DNA of 44,344 bases from IMG/VR virus record IMGVR_UViG_3300042558_002580, positions 1-44,344 of that record. One strand, 5' to 3'. Origin of the DNA: a virus. Below are positions 33,752 through 41,065 of this stretch, in pieces (within the stretch, counting starts at the first letter, position 1; each line of letters opens with the position of its first letter). The notes beneath the pieces are model-generated. The model made no database searches, was not told where the DNA came from, and saw nothing but the letters and a program-made list of their open reading frames with translations. The translations under genes and the position numbers were made by a program.

Positions 33752-34396
33752 ATGAAGTTAATTACTGAACATTCAGAAGATTTAAGATATATCTCAGAAG
33801 CTGCCGATAATGGTGAAAAGAAATTCATCATTGACGGTATTTTTATGCAAGCTGAGCAGGTGAATCGTAATCGCCGTATATATCCAAAAACAGTTTTAGA
33901 AAAAGCCGTGCGTAAATACGTATCGGAATATGTTAATAAAGGACGTGCTGTAGGTGAACTTAATCACCCAGAAGGTCCTACTATTAATCTTGATAAAGTT
34001 TCACATCGCATTACCGAACTGCAATGGAACGGCAATGATGTTGTTGGAAAGGCGCTTATACTTGACACACCGATGGGTAAAATTGTGAAAGGACTTTTAG
34101 AAGGTGGTTGTCAACTAGGCGTCTCTAGTCGTGGTATGGGAACCGTTGCGAGTAAAAACGGCCAATCCTTTGTTAATGACGACTTTGTGTTGTCAACAGT
34201 TGATATTGTTCAAGACCCAAGTGCTCCATCTGCTTTTGTAAATGGAATTATGGAAGGTGTCGAATGGATCTGGGATAATGGTTTGTTAAAGGCGCAACAG
34301 CTTGAAAAGTATGAGACAGAAATCAAAAAGGCCTCTTCTGCAAGTCTTGCCGAAGCACAAACAAAAATCTGGACTGATTTCCTCTCCAAACTCTAA
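33752..34396 (+). CDS. gp21: Prohead core protease gp21
   Basis: 214 residues, matching T4 gp21 (212). The family segments are FIIDGIFMQAEQVNRNRRIY, GELNHPEG with the candidate catalytic His72, LGVSSRGMG with candidate catalytic Ser125/126, and VDIVQDPSAPSAFVNGIMEG with candidate Asp. It is a serine protease with a herpesvirus-assemblin-like fold (S80-type) that cleaves scaffold and capsid proteins after Glu in L/I-x-E sites. It lies between the core protein and scaffold genes, the usual position. Confidence 0.95.
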   Translation: MKLITEHSEDLRYISEAADNGEKKFIIDGIFMQAEQVNRNRRIYPKTVLEKAVRKYVSEYVNKGRAVGELNHPEGPTINLDKVSHRITELQWNGNDVVGKALILDTPMGKIVKGLLEGGCQLGVSSRGMGTVASKNGQSFVNDDFVLSTVDIVQDPSAPSAFVNGIMEGVEWIWDNGLLKAQQLEKYETEIKKASSASLAEAQTKIWTDFLSKL

Positions 34397-34416
34397 ACAA
34401 TAGAAAAAAGTAATAT

Positions 34417-36009
34417 ATGGAAAATACACAAATTGAAAACACAGAAGATGTCGTCATTGAAGACATCAACGAAGAAACATTACTTTCTCTTGACGAAACC
34501 TTAGAGCTTGATCAGGAACAAACTGAGATTGCAGAAGGCAAGTGTAAGAAAGAGGGAGAAGACATGGAAGATGAAGAAGAGTCTGATGAAGACGAAAAAG
34601 ATGATGAAGAAGAGTGTGAAGATGACGAAGAAGAAATGACTGAAGCTAAAAAGATGACTGAAGCTATAAATGCATCACGTAAAAAACAAATTTATGCTAT
34701 TGCAAAGAAATTAGGAATAACTGAAGACGAAGTCAATAAACTCGTAATTAAAAGCATAAAAGTCTATGGCGCTGCTGGAAGTGACTGGGGATGGATAAGT
34801 TTACATCATATTCTGGAGTTTATACGTGATGAAGCAACAGGTAATACACAAAAAAAATTAATTAGTCTTGCTAAATCAGGAGACTTTAAGAAGCTTGATA
34901 AAGAAGCTAGTGATGGTTATGATCCAGAAATAGATGATTTAGAATATCATTATGAAGCTAAAAAGATGACTGAAGCTGAAGTAAGCTCTGATGAAGAGTT
35001 TACCTCATACGCTAAAGGTATTCTTAAGGCTGCTCATGGAGACAACTATGATGAAGCCAAGGCAATGGCCGCAATCGAAGGCATCCTTAAAAAGGCTGAT
35101 GGAGATTATGGTGCAGCTGTTGGTATGATCACAAGTGGACTTGGCGAAGAAGAAATGGAAGATGAAAAAGAAGTTGAGATGAAAGAAGAAACTGAAGAAG
35201 TTATTGAAGAAAACACAATCTCAATTGATACATCTGACATTACTCGTCTTGTTGAAAGTGAAACAGGATTGACTGAAGAGTTTAAAGAAAAAGCTACTAC
35301 AATCTTTGAAGCTGCTGTTAAGAGCAAGATCAAAGAAACTGAAGAAACTCTTAAAGAAAGCTATGCAGTCGCTCTTATTGAAGAAGTAGAAACAATTAAA
35401 AACGAACTCGTTGAAAAGATTGACAACTATCTTACCTATGCAGTTGAAAGCTGGGTAGAAGACAACAAGGTTGCAATCGAAGGCGGACTCCGTACACAAA
35501 TTGCTGAAAACTTCATTCAATCACTCAAGACAGTATTTGTTGAAAACTATATTGAAGTGCCTGAGTCCAAGCAGGATTTGGTCGCTGAGATGGAAACTTC
35601 AATCGCTCAACTTCAAACTGAGTCTGCCGAGTTAGAAAACACAGTGCTTGCCCTCAACGAAAAGGTTAATAGCCTTACTCGTGAAAAGGTAATCTCTGAG
35701 TCTACAACAGATCTTGCTGACACCCAAGTTGAAAAACTCAAGTCATTACTTGAAGATATCGAATGCACATCAGAAACATCATTTCGCAAGAAGGTAGCTA
35801 CCATCAAGGAATTTTACCTTAATGGCGCTGCAGTCGAAGAAACAGAAACATTGGTTGAAGAAAATGCCAATGAATCTTCCTATATAACAACCGAAACAGT
35901 TATAGAAAATGAAACAATTGCAGAAGAAACAGTTTCGCCTGCAATGCAAAAATACTTGACCGCATTATCCCGCTTAAACAAGGCAAACGAAGCTACTGTT
36001 GCAGCATAA
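34417..36009 (+). CDS. gp22: Prohead scaffold protein gp22 with an inserted domain
   Basis: 530 residues, about twice T4 gp22 (269). The N-terminal about 80 residues are very acidic (EDEEESDEDEKDDEEE). The C-terminal two-fifths is long helix and coiled coil (LEVAEMETSIAQ-type heptads; QTESAELENTVLALNEKVNS) typical of the scaffold core. The phrase EAKKMTEA occurs at residues 76-83 and 180-187, encoded by a perfect 24-nt direct repeat. The about 96 residues between (SRKKQIYAIAKKLGITEDEV; GSDWGWISLHHILEFIRDEA) are not scaffold-like. After them comes a helical motif (SYAKGILKAAHGDNYDEAKA, then GDYGAAVGMITSGLG). The gene has no TATAAATA in its 20-nt leader, so it is probably read with gp21. Confidence 0.85.
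   Translation: MENTQIENTEDVVIEDINEETLLSLDETLELDQEQTEIAEGKCKKEGEDMEDEEESDEDEKDDEEECEDDEEEMTEAKKMTEAINASRKKQIYAIAKKLGITEDEVNKLVIKSIKVYGAAGSDWGWISLHHILEFIRDEATGNTQKKLISLAKSGDFKKLDKEASDGYDPEIDDLEYHYEAKKMTEAEVSSDEEFTSYAKGILKAAHGDNYDEAKAMAAIEGILKKADGDYGAAVGMITSGLGEEEMEDEKEVEMKEETEEVIEENTISIDTSDITRLVESETGLTEEFKEKATTIFEAAVKSKIKETEETLKESYAVALIEEVETIKNELVEKIDNYLTYAVESWVEDNKVAIEGGLRTQIAENFIQSLKTVFVENYIEVPESKQDLVAEMETSIAQLQTESAELENTVLALNEKVNSLTREKVISESTTDLADTQVEKLKSLLEDIECTSETSFRKKVATIKEFYLNGAAVEETETLVEENANESSYITTETVIENETIAEETVSPAMQKYLTALSRLNKANEATVAA
34642..34665 (+). repeat. 24-nt direct repeat flanking the gp22 insert, copy 1
   Basis: Perfect match to 34954-34977 and in frame, encoding EAKKMTEA. It is preceded by a partial third copy (ATGACTGAAGCT at 34636-34647). 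Confidence 0.9.
34954..34977 (+). repeat. 24-nt direct repeat flanking the gp22 insert, copy 2
   Basis: Perfect match to 34642-34665, offset by 312 nt (104 codons). Confidence 0.9.
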
Positions 36010-36062
36010 GGATAAAGGTTCCAACCCCAAACAACAACAAACAACAAAGAAAAAATACTATT

Positions 36063-37331
36063 ATGTTTAATTCAGAAACACTAGAAAAAAAGTGGGCCCC
36101 AATTCTTGAGGCTCAAGACGCCCCTAAGTTCAAGGACAACTATCGTAAGTCAATTACTGCAGTTCTTCTCGAAAACCAAGAAAAAGCACTCAAGGAAGAA
36201 AATTCCCAAGCTGCTTATCTGTCAGAAGGCACGGCAACAACAGCTGTACAAAACTGGGACCCAGTTCTTATCAGCCTCGTTCGTCGTGCGATGCCAAATA
36301 TCGTTGCTTATGATATCGCTGGTGTTCAGCCAATGACTATGCCAACTGGCTTGATCTTCGCGATGAAGAGCAACTATCAAAAGCAAGCAAATGCAAATGC
36401 TGCATTCACAAACACAGAAGCTCTCTTCAATGCGCCTGACACATCATTCTCTGGTCCAGTTACTACTGCCAAGGGCGAAACACTCAGCGGCAATTCTACC
36501 GACTACACAAATGGTTACACTGCTGCTGACGGCGGTTTCGGTAATATGGGCTTTACAGTTGACAAAACAACTGTTACTGCTAAGACACGTGCTCTTAAAG
36601 CAGAATACTCAATGGAACTTGCTCAAGACCTCAAGGCAGTTCACGGTCTCGATGCAGAAGCTGAGCTTGCAAACATCCTCAGCACTGAAATCCTTGCTGA
36701 AATCAACCGCGAAGTTATCAAAACTGTCAGAGACAAAGCAGTTGTTGGTGGTGTAAACGGTGGTTTTGACCTTGATCAAGATGCTGATGGTCGTTGGGCT
36801 GTTGAAAAGTTCAAGTCACTTCTCTTCCAAATTGAAGTTGAAGCTAACGCAGTTGCTAAGGCAACACGCCGTGGCAAGGCAAACTTCGTACTCTGCAGCA
36901 GCAATGTTGCAAGTGCTCTTGCCGCTGCTGGTGTTCTTGACTATGCTCCGGCTCTTGCAACCAACCTCAACGTTGACGACACGGGCAACGTATTCGCGGG
37001 TGTTATCAATGGCCGCATGAAGGTATTCATCGACCCATTTGCAACTGACGACTATGTAACTGTTGGCTATCGTGGTTCAAACGCATATGACGCAGGTCTT
37101 TTCTATTGCCCATACGTTCCACTCACAATGGTTCGTGCAGTTGATCAAAACACATTCCAACCAAAGATTGGCTTCAAGACTCGTTATGGTCTCGTTGCTA
37201 ACCCATTTGCTCTTCAATTCAGCAATGGTCAAGCTACAAACGAACTCGGAGCAGATGGTGCAAACCCATACTTCCGTAAGTTCACAGTAACTGGTATCGG
37301 CGGTTCTACTTACAACTCAATCGATATGTAA
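36063..37331 (+). CDS. gp23: Major capsid protein gp23
   Basis: 422 residues, shorter than T4 gp23 (521) as is usual in marine relatives. Diagnostic segments are WDPVLISLVRRAMPNIVAYD, IAGVQPMTMPTGLIFAMKS, ALKAEYSMELAQDLKAVHGL and FYCPYVPLTMVRAVDQNTFQ, then KIGFKTRYGLVANPF. The N-terminus (residues 1-55) carries L-S-E at 53-55 and I-L-E at 14-16, candidate gp21 cleavage sites of the L/I-x-E type. Codon choice is more C- and G-ending (CTC, GTC, AAG) than in neighbours, consistent with very high expression. The 50-nt leader is CA-rich and unstructured, with no TATAAATA. A strong terminator follows the stop. Confidence 0.97.
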   Translation: MFNSETLEKKWAPILEAQDAPKFKDNYRKSITAVLLENQEKALKEENSQAAYLSEGTATTAVQNWDPVLISLVRRAMPNIVAYDIAGVQPMTMPTGLIFAMKSNYQKQANANAAFTNTEALFNAPDTSFSGPVTTAKGETLSGNSTDYTNGYTAADGGFGNMGFTVDKTTVTAKTRALKAEYSMELAQDLKAVHGLDAEAELANILSTEILAEINREVIKTVRDKAVVGGVNGGFDLDQDADGRWAVEKFKSLLFQIEVEANAVAKATRRGKANFVLCSSNVASALAAAGVLDYAPALATNLNVDDTGNVFAGVINGRMKVFIDPFATDDYVTVGYRGSNAYDAGLFYCPYVPLTMVRAVDQNTFQPKIGFKTRYGLVANPFALQFSNGQATNELGADGANPYFRKFTVTGIGGSTYNSIDM

Positions 37332-37358
37332 GTTATTGGTTAATTAACCTTTAAATTA

Positions 37359-37389
37359 GAGGCTATCCGAAAGGGTAGCCTCTTTTTTT
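37359..37389 (+). terminator. Rho-independent terminator after gp23
   Basis: GAGGCTATCC-GAAA-GGGTAGCCTC hairpin: ten base pairs including one T-G pair with a GAAA tetraloop, followed by a run of seven T. It lies 28 nt after the gp23 stop and separates the capsid operon from the next late promoter (37391). Confidence 0.9.
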
Positions 37390-37390
37390 G

Positions 37391-37398
37391 CATAAATA
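37391..37398 (+). promoter_or_regulatory. Late-promoter-like octamer CATAAATA
   Basis: One mismatch to TATAAATA, ending 5 nt before the ATG at 37404. It lies directly behind the gp23 terminator. Confidence 0.55.
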
Positions 37399-37403
37399 CC
37401 ATT

Positions 37404-37856
37404 ATGATAAACTCAAATTTATTAGCATTAACTGGGTTCAAACTCTACATACATGCTGAAGACTTTAAGCATACCCAATATTTTGCGGTAAGTGCAAGTT
37501 TTCCTTCTGTGTCATTGCCAGAAGTAACTACTGGATTTCGAAACTTACAAGGGTTTGTTCCAGGTGATAAATTAGCGTATGATCCACTAACTGTACGTAT
37601 TGCAATAGATGAAAGTTTGGAATCATATCGAGAGATTTTTAATTGGATCTATGCTAATACATCATCCAATACACTAATTAACCATGATATGACGTTACAC
37701 TTTTTAACAAATCATAACAATATATCTCGCAGTGTACGTTTTGCAAATGCATTTCCTACAAATATAGGAGGGCTAGAGTTTAATGTACAACAAACCGAAT
37801 CAGAATATGCCTATGTAGATGTTACTTTTCGTTATGATTATTTTGAATTTTTATAA
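37404..37856 (+). CDS. Tail-tube-like (gp19-fold) tail protein
   Basis: 150 residues. The features FKLYIHAEDFKHTQYFAVSA, FPSVSLPEV, VPGDKLAYDPLTVRIAIDES and RSVRFANAFPTNIGGLEFNV follow the strand order of gp19-type tube proteins, and the AFPTNIG block matches gp19 at 31413. It is probably a tube-related protein that starts or ends the tube at baseplate or neck. In marine T4-like genomes a tail-completion gene (gp3) is often reported near gp23, so that name is an alternative; I cannot distinguish the two from sequence alone. Confidence 0.65.
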   Translation: MINSNLLALTGFKLYIHAEDFKHTQYFAVSASFPSVSLPEVTTGFRNLQGFVPGDKLAYDPLTVRIAIDESLESYREIFNWIYANTSSNTLINHDMTLHFLTNHNNISRSVRFANAFPTNIGGLEFNVQQTESEYAYVDVTFRYDYFEFL

Positions 37857-37872
37857 TGATATATAATATATT

Positions 37873-38322
37873 ATGATGCAACTTGAAGATATACTTAAAT
37901 TATGGGAAACTGACAGCGTTATTGATGAGATTAATTTAGATGAAACGAGTGTCAAAAGTGCAAGTCTCCATTCTAAATATCTAGAACTCTATAGCATTGC
38001 AAAGTTAAATCTCAAAAAGAAAGAGCTCTCTATGGCTCATTTACGCAAAGATAAATGGCTCTACTACAATGGTAAGATGACTAAAGATGAAATGGATGCC
38101 AAAGGATGGCAATATGATCCATTCTTTGGTATGAGCAAACCACTTAAAAGTGATATGGAGTTATTTTACTCTACCGATTCTGACATTATGAAACTTCAAG
38201 GACAAATAGAATATCAATCTACAATTGTTGAGGCACTCAAAGATATTATGGACAATATAAAGTGGAGACAGTCTACAATTAAAAATATCATAGATTGGAA
38301 GCGATTTACTAGTGGGATGTAA
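37873..38322 (+). CDS. uvsY: UvsY recombination mediator
   Basis: 149 residues (T4 UvsY is 137). The start MMQLEDILKLWETDSVIDEI, a helical Lys-rich centre (LYSIAKLNLKKKELSMAHLR, KDKWLYYNGKMTKDEM) and the end VEALKDIMDNIKWRQSTIKN with IIDWKRFTSG are typical. UvsY loads the UvsX recombinase onto gp32-coated single-stranded DNA. No TATAAATA precedes it, only TATATAATATATT variants. It is separated from uvsW by a homing endonuclease gene. Confidence 0.92.
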   Translation: MMQLEDILKLWETDSVIDEINLDETSVKSASLHSKYLELYSIAKLNLKKKELSMAHLRKDKWLYYNGKMTKDEMDAKGWQYDPFFGMSKPLKSDMELFYSTDSDIMKLQGQIEYQSTIVEALKDIMDNIKWRQSTIKNIIDWKRFTSGM

Positions 38323-38349
38323 TGTCTACAGCATTAAAGTATGAGATAA

Positions 38350-38357
38350 TATAAATA
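38350..38357 (+). promoter_or_regulatory. T4-type late promoter TATAAATA of the homing endonuclease
   Basis: Perfect octamer ending 4 nt before the ATG at 38362. Confidence 0.7.
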
Positions 38358-38361
38358 TATA

Positions 38362-38934
38362 ATGATTTATATTTATTTAAAAACTCATAATATTACAGGT
38401 TTAAAATATTTAGGTAAAACTATAAAAAATCCTAATGAATACGCAGGTTCAGGAGTATACTGGAAACGACACCTTAAAAAATATGGAGATGATGTAACTA
38501 CTACAATACTTTTTCAATCAGAAGATATAACCGAAATTAAAGAATATGGATTACATATATCAACCAAATTAAATATAGTAGAATCTAATGAATTTGCTAA
38601 TCTTATGCCTGAAAATGGTATAGGAGGAATTACTTCAACAACTTGGAAAAAAGGATCTATTGCCCATAATAAAGGTAAAAAATGTCCTAATATATCAAAA
38701 GCAAAAAAAGAATATTGGATAAAATGGAAAGAAGCTAACCCAAATTATAAAAATAATTGGAAAAAATATATTCCTAAAGGAAAAGAAAATTGGATTAGGG
38801 TTGATAACACATCTGAGCTAAATAGAACAATTCTTAAATGTCCATATTGCAATAAGGAAGGGAATGTTGGTAATATGAAAAGATGGCATTTTGATAAATG
38901 TAAAAATAAAAATGACGATATTAAACATCAATAA
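38362..38934 (+). CDS. GIY-YIG-type homing endonuclease between uvsY and uvsW
   Basis: 190 residues. The N-terminal catalytic fold is the phage variant: YIYLKTHNITGLKYLGKT, then EYAGSGVYWKRHLKKYGDDV, and a STKLNIVESNEFANLMPE segment carrying the conserved acidic residue. The C-terminus has a zinc-finger-like CPYCNKEGNV....RWHFDKC (Cys160, Cys163, His176, Cys180), shared with the endonuclease at 40295. It is a free-standing mobile gene, with no intron or intein around it. Its last 23 nt overlap the preferred start of uvsW at 38912, and it carries its own late promoter. Codons are more A-rich than in its neighbours, consistent with transfer. Confidence 0.85.
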   Translation: MIYIYLKTHNITGLKYLGKTIKNPNEYAGSGVYWKRHLKKYGDDVTTTILFQSEDITEIKEYGLHISTKLNIVESNEFANLMPENGIGGITSTTWKKGSIAHNKGKKCPNISKAKKEYWIKWKEANPNYKNNWKKYIPKGKENWIRVDNTSELNRTILKCPYCNKEGNVGNMKRWHFDKCKNKNDDIKHQ

Positions 38935-40273
38935 AATTGATGAAACTTCATTACGGGTTTCATCATCTGATTCTGGAGCACTTATGGAGCTTTCAGAACA
39001 TTTTACATTTTATGCTGAAGGCTATAAGTTTATGCCAGCGGTACGGAATAAGATGTGGGATGGCAAGGTGCGTCTCTACGATTCACGTACTGGTCGCTTG
39101 CCATATGGATTGTTGTTTGAAGTGTTAAAGTTTGCAAACTCTCATGGTTATAGTTATGAATTGCATCCTAGCATAACTGAACGAGATGTACCAACATCAC
39201 AGTCATTGTTAGACTATGCAAATAGTTTACATATTACGGGTGGTGAAACACGGATAACACCACGAGACTATCAACTTGAAGCATATGTACATGCATGCAC
39301 TGAAGGACGCAGTCTTGTAATATCACCTACTGGCTCTGGAAAAAGTTTAATCATCTACTTATGTGTTCGTTGGTTTTTAGAACATCACGATGAAAGTGTT
39401 CTCATCGTTGTTCCAACGACAAGTTTGGTCGAGCAAATGACAAAAGACTTTGCAGACTATTCGCAGCATGATGTATCATTTGATGTTGACAGCGAAGTGC
39501 ATAAAATATATTCAGGCAAAGAAAAGCATAACATAGAGTCTCGTGTTATTATTACTACATGGCAAAGCGCAATCACATTACAAAAATCCTGGTTTAAAAG
39601 CTATGGCATGGTCATAGGAGATGAAGCACATCTCTTCAAAGCAAAAAGTTTAAATACGATTATGTCTGCATGTGTTAATGCATGTTATCGCATAGGCACT
39701 ACTGGCACCCTTGATGGCAGTCTTTGCAATGAACGAGTACTTGTTGGCAATTTTGGTCCAACTCATCGAGTAATTACAACAAAAGAGCTTATTGATAACG
39801 ATACTCTTGCTGCATTAAAAATTAAATGTATTGTATGCAACCACAGTGATGAACTTAAAAAGGTAATCTCTAAAGCCGACTATCAAACTGAGATAGATGC
39901 AATTGTGACTCATGCTGGTCGAAACTCTTTTATAGCAAACCTTGCACTCGATCAAAAGGGCAATACACTCGTACTCTTTAATCTAGTTCAGAAACATGGC
40001 AAACCTCTTTTTGAACTTATAAGTAGTATTAATGGTGATTCTGATAGACATATATTCTATGTAAGTGGTGAAGTGAATGCATCTGATCGTGAAAATATCC
40101 GAGAAATAACAGATAAACATACCAATCAAACCATTTTACGATTTGGTAAAAAGAAGATTAAAATTAATAATGATAGTATGGTAAATTTATCAAATGGAAC
40201 CACAAAATTTGCTAAAGACATTACTATTGATGATGATGTATGTGATAAGTGGATATCTGCATGGGTGCAATAA
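38912..40273 (+). CDS. uvsW: UvsW helicase, N-terminal fragment of a split gene
   Basis: 453 residues from the ATG at 38912; the TTG at 38891 extends the frame but lies deep in the endonuclease gene. The N-terminal domain (LRVSSSDSGALMELSEHFTF, NKMWDGKVRLYD) and superfamily 2 motifs are intact: Q-type YQLEAYVHA, Walker A SPTGSGKS at 138-145, IGDEAHLF with DEAH at 237-240, and GTTGTL motif III. Domain 2 begins (NTLVLFNLVQKHGKPLF, YVSGEVNASDRENIREITDK) but stops being UvsW-like near residue 405. The last about 48 residues (NNDSMVNLSNGTTKFAKDIT, DDDVCDKWISAWVQ) are foreign. Motifs V and VI are on the separate fragment at 41052. UvsW remodels recombination and replication-fork intermediates. Confidence 0.9.
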   Translation: MTILNINKIDETSLRVSSSDSGALMELSEHFTFYAEGYKFMPAVRNKMWDGKVRLYDSRTGRLPYGLLFEVLKFANSHGYSYELHPSITERDVPTSQSLLDYANSLHITGGETRITPRDYQLEAYVHACTEGRSLVISPTGSGKSLIIYLCVRWFLEHHDESVLIVVPTTSLVEQMTKDFADYSQHDVSFDVDSEVHKIYSGKEKHNIESRVIITTWQSAITLQKSWFKSYGMVIGDEAHLFKAKSLNTIMSACVNACYRIGTTGTLDGSLCNERVLVGNFGPTHRVITTKELIDNDTLAALKIKCIVCNHSDELKKVISKADYQTEIDAIVTHAGRNSFIANLALDQKGNTLVLFNLVQKHGKPLFELISSINGDSDRHIFYVSGEVNASDRENIREITDKHTNQTILRFGKKKIKINNDSMVNLSNGTTKFAKDITIDDDVCDKWISAWVQ

Positions 40274-40281
40274 GTGATTTA

Positions 40282-40289
40282 TATAAATA
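40282..40289 (+). promoter_or_regulatory. T4-type late promoter TATAAATA of the uvsW-splitting endonuclease
   Basis: Perfect octamer ending 5 nt before the ATG at 40295. Confidence 0.7.
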
Positions 40290-40294
40290 TCAAT

Positions 40295-41065
40295 ATGCTG
40301 CACACACCATATACATATTTAATTGGCTGGTCGACATTAAATAAATGGTATTATGGAGTAAGAACAGCAATATCATCATTTTGCCTATACGAAAATGGTT
40401 GTCACCCAGATGAGTTATTTGTTACATATTTTACGTCATCAAAATATGTTAAAGATTTCATTGTTAAAAATGGTCCTCCCGATATAATTCAAGTTCGAAA
40501 AATCTTTGTTAATGATATGACAGCTGCAAAAAGATGGGAAAGTATAGTTATTAGACGCATGCGATGTATGGAATCAGATATTTGGTTAAATAAGGGCAAT
40601 GCAGCAGGTGAATATATTATGGATGATGCAGTAAAAGTAAAAAGAAAATTAGCTATACAAAAAGCATTATCTGGTAAATCTCGTCCAGAAGAAGTGCGAA
40701 ATAAAATAAGAAATTCACGTCTAGGAAAACCTCTAAGCGATAATCACAGAAAAAAATTATCTGAATGGCAAAAAGGAAAACCCAAAATTCCATGTTCAGA
40801 GCAAACTAAAAGAAAAATTAGTGAAAAAACTAAAGGACTAAAAAGATCAGAAGAAACAAAGGAAAAAATGTCTAAAGCAAAGACAAATATAAGTTTTTGG
40901 CCAAATGGTAGAAGCGAAAAAGATATTTTAAAAATAAAACAAACATGGGAAAATAAACCGTTGATTGAATGCCCACATTGTGGATTACAGTCTAAGAATA
41001 TGAGTTCATTATCGCGTTGGCATTTTAATAATTGTAAATATAAAAAAGATAATGAAACCAGATGA
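40295..41065 (+). CDS. Homing endonuclease (GIY-YIG-like with NUMOD3 repeats) inside uvsW
   Basis: 256 residues from the ATG at 40295; an upstream in-frame GTG at 40274 is less likely because the promoter octamer overlaps that region. The N-terminal YTYLIGWSTLNKWYYGVRTA, then CHPDELFVTYFTSSKYV, PPDIIQVRKIF and RWESIVIRRMRCM is a phage GIY-YIG-like nuclease pattern. NUMOD3-like DNA-binding repeats follow (RPEEVRNKIRNSRLGKPLS; SEQTKRKISEKTKGLK; SEETKEKMSKAK). The end carries CPHCGLQSKN....RWHFNNC, the same zinc-finger-like tail as the 38362 endonuclease. It lies between the two uvsW fragments and overlaps the start of the second by 14 nt. Confidence 0.85.
   Translation: MLHTPYTYLIGWSTLNKWYYGVRTAISSFCLYENGCHPDELFVTYFTSSKYVKDFIVKNGPPDIIQVRKIFVNDMTAAKRWESIVIRRMRCMESDIWLNKGNAAGEYIMDDAVKVKRKLAIQKALSGKSRPEEVRNKIRNSRLGKPLSDNHRKKLSEWQKGKPKIPCSEQTKRKISEKTKGLKRSEETKEKMSKAKTNISFWPNGRSEKDILKIKQTWENKPLIECPHCGLQSKNMSSLSRWHFNNCKYKKDNETR

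Noticed and set aside
36106-37290. Plus-strand ORFs in another frame of gp23
   Set aside because: They are Leu/Ser/Gln-rich shadows caused by the biased codon use of the capsid gene.
40128-41060. Split or complete intein in uvsW
   Set aside because: No nucleophilic Cys/Ser start is placed at the junction, and the second uvsW fragment starts MKPDEVKVGEG with no C-intein ending (no HN before the extein).
40120-41065. Group I intron in uvsW
   Set aside because: No recognisable group I core (P3-P7 type sequences) was seen, and the endonuclease plus flanking coding sequence leave too little room for one. A splicing test would settle it.
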